Shown here in pieces: positions 62,572 through 64,000 of a stretch of 64,000 nucleotides of DNA. Source of the DNA: Capnocytophaga granulosa ATCC 51502. Lineage in GTDB: Bacteria; Bacteroidota; Bacteroidia; Flavobacteriales; Flavobacteriaceae. Each line of letters starts with the position of its first letter. The first letter of the stretch is position 1. Made by a program: the position numbers and the translations under genes. Location of the stretch: contig NZ_KE150242.1 of NCBI RefSeq assembly GCF_000411115.1, positions 676,218 through 740,217 on the forward strand, in the 5' to 3' direction. The notes beneath the pieces are model-generated. The model searched no databases, was not told where the DNA came from, and was given only the letters and a program-made list of their open reading frames with translations.

Positions 62572-62579
62572 TACCTTTG
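62572..62579 (+). promoter_or_regulatory. -7 box of ilvE
   Basis: TACCTTTG, 35 bases before the ATG. No -33 TTTG at the right distance; the upstream sequence is ATTAATCATT-rich and continuous with the tandem array. Confidence 0.55.
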
Positions 62580-62614
62580 CATTTCAAGAAGATAATAATT
62601 TTAATAAGAAAATA

Positions 62615-63682
62615 ATGAGTACTACAAAATTCTCTATTTCTATTGAAAAGGTAGCACAAAGCAGGCTACAGGATATTGATTTCTCCCAATTGTCTTTCGG
62701 ACAAGTTTTCTCCGACCATATGTTCATCTGTGATTATAAGGACGGCAAGTGGCAAGACCCTCGTATCGTGCCTTATGGCCCTTTCTCGGTAGAACCTTCC
62801 TTAAGTGTATTCCACTACGGGCAGGCGGTCTTCGAGGGTATGAAGGCCTACAAAGATGACCGCGGCGAGGTGTTCCTTTTCCGCCCTACGGAGAACTATG
62901 CACGTATCAATAAGTCCTGCAAGCGTATGGCTATGCCTGAGTTCCCTGAAGACCTCTTTGATGAGGCCTTGAAGACTTTGGTAGATTTAGACCGCCTATG
63001 GGTACAACCTGGCTTTGGCAATGCGCTCTACCTACGTCCTTTTATGATCGCTACTTCCCCTGGGGTACAGGCCAATCCTTCTAGCCAATACCGCTTTATG
63101 ATTATTACCTCCCCCGTACAGAGCTACTACAAGGGGCAGGAGGTCAAAGTGAAAATCGCCGACCACTACAGCCGTGCTGCCAATGGAGGCGTGGGCTTTG
63201 CCAAAGCTGCTGGTAACTATGCAGGCCAATTCTACCCTACTGCCTTGGCCAAAGAAGAGGGTTACCAACAAGTGATTTGGACGGATGATGCCACCCACCA
63301 AAAGTTAGAAGAATGTGGCACTATGAATATTGTGGTACGTATAGGTGACACCCTGATCTCCCCTCCTCCTACCGAACGTATCTTGGATGGGGTTACCCGC
63401 CGAAGTGTGATGGCTGTGGCCGAAAAGCTCGGAATTGCTTTCGAATCTCGTCCTATCACCGTTAGTGAGTTATTGGAAGCATCAGAAAAAGGTACTCTTA
63501 AGGAGATTTTTGGCTGTGGTACTGCTGCTGTAGTAAGTCCTGTGGCTGCTTTTAGTTATGAGGGTAAGGAATATCGCCTACCTGAGCTTAAGGATAGCTT
63601 TGCCGCACGTATCAAGGAATATTTGCTTAATATACAATACAACAGAGCAGAAGATCCTTTCGGATGGCGTGTAAGAGTTTGA
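62615..63682 (+). CDS. ilvE: Branched-chain amino acid aminotransferase
   Basis: 355-residue PLP enzyme of fold type IV making Leu, Ile and Val from their keto acids. The PLP lysine is Lys197 (GFAKAAGNYAG). The substrate region FHYGQAVFEGMKAY and the C-terminal EIFGCGTAAVVSPV are intact, matching the larger class of IlvE. It stands alone with its own promoter and terminator. Confidence 0.95.
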   Translation: MSTTKFSISIEKVAQSRLQDIDFSQLSFGQVFSDHMFICDYKDGKWQDPRIVPYGPFSVEPSLSVFHYGQAVFEGMKAYKDDRGEVFLFRPTENYARINKSCKRMAMPEFPEDLFDEALKTLVDLDRLWVQPGFGNALYLRPFMIATSPGVQANPSSQYRFMIITSPVQSYYKGQEVKVKIADHYSRAANGGVGFAKAAGNYAGQFYPTALAKEEGYQQVIWTDDATHQKLEECGTMNIVVRIGDTLISPPPTERILDGVTRRSVMAVAEKLGIAFESRPITVSELLEASEKGTLKEIFGCGTAAVVSPVAAFSYEGKEYRLPELKDSFAARIKEYLLNIQYNRAEDPFGWRVRV

Positions 63683-63687
63683 TAAGT

Positions 63688-63716
63688 AAGGCGAGCCGTA
63701 CGGCTCGCCTTTTTTA
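63688..63716. terminator. Bidirectional terminator ilvE / transketolase
   Basis: Perfect 24-bp palindrome with arms AAGGCGAGCCGT/ACGGCTCGCCTT followed by TTTTT. Among the strongest hairpins in the window; it lies between the convergent ilvE and transketolase genes. Confidence 0.92.
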
Positions 63717-64000
63717 TTAGTAGTCACCCAAAGTCTCTGGGTTTTGTACTAAGGCTTTGGCCAACTGTTCGTCGTTGGGTGCCTTACCATGCCAAGCGTG
63801 GGTGCCCATCATGAAATCTACCCCATGTCCCATCTCTGTACATAAGAGTACGCATACGGGTTTACCCTTACCTGTAAGGGCTTTAGCGGCTTTAAAACCG
63901 TCCAAGATAGCAGCGATGTCATTGCCTTGCTCTATGGTGAGCACTTGCCAACCAAAGGCTTCAAACTTGGCCTTGAGGTCACCCAGCGGAAGCACCTCGT
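63717..64000 (-). CDS. Transketolase N-terminal subunit (3' end only)
   Basis: The frame is open to the window edge and encodes the last ~94 residues of a thiamine-diphosphate enzyme. FGWQVLTIEQGNDIAAILDGF and THAWHGKAPNDEQLAKAL match the end of the pyrophosphate-binding half of transketolase. It stops right after this domain, so it is the N-terminal subunit of a split transketolase. The C-terminal subunit is not in the window. Confidence 0.9.
   Translation of the reverse strand, partial: EVLPLGDLKAKFEAFGWQVLTIEQGNDIAAILDGFKAAKALTGKGKPVCVLLCTEMGHGVDFMMGTHAWHGKAPNDEQLAKALVQNPETLGDY

Overview
The window looks like chromosome of a flavobacterium (Bacteroidota), most plausibly a host-associated one of the Capnocytophaga type. 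This is an inference from the sequence. Almost every clear promoter has the Bacteroidota form TTTG-N18-20-TAnnTTTG, Shine-Dalgarno boxes are rare, there are several carboxypeptidase-regulatory/TonB receptors, a sigma factor of the short RpoD type, GLPGLI and DUF1573/DUF5606 proteins, and a split transketolase. The window is AT-rich. I saw no tRNA, rRNA, CRISPR array, IS element, transposase or prophage gene.

Layout. 1-9.8 kb: truncated dnaB, an acyl-CoA ligase, a pRiA4b-ORF3-like protein, a rhomboid protease and a nucleoid-associated protein, then pabB-pabC converging on fabH, sucC and rnpA. 9.9-16.1 kb (minus strand): ybbR-coaE-histidine kinase-response regulator, def-DUF5606, a hemerythrin and a DUF1573 protein. 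16.3-31 kb: valS, clpC, a PIF1-type helicase with a C-terminal HTH, a PIN-domain toxin/antitoxin-like pair, mtaB-recG, accA and a run of tiny membrane/lipoprotein genes. 30.9-36.6 kb: an iron-uptake-like island with an AraC regulator diverging from a TonB receptor, a beta-propeller-like lipoprotein (DUF4374/XusB-like) and a methyltransferase. Four phased 20-21 bp repeats lie between the divergent genes. 36.6-52.4 kb: a duplicated lipocalin-like lipoprotein, a YfcC transporter, M23 peptidase-merR, rlmD, rpoD, rpe, a cytosolic DUF3857/transglutaminase protein, a TonB receptor, metE and a clusterless-looking endonuclease III. 52.4-57 kb: sdaA, then a nitrite-reduction group (SCO copper chaperone, NirV/SUMF1-like protein, NirK fused to cytochrome c). 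57-61.6 kb: an outer-membrane barrel protein with two tandem GLPGLI paralogues. 61.6-62.6 kb: nearly 1 kb without genes, holding a nested palindrome and a 16-bp tandem array. 62.6-64 kb: ilvE and the end of a transketolase N-terminal subunit.

Most genes are housekeeping. The parts most worth following are the AraC/TonB/propeller/methyltransferase locus with its helically phased operator array, the layered palindrome plus 16-bp array upstream of ilvE, and the short-period quasi-repeats that fill many intergenic spacers and often double as terminators.
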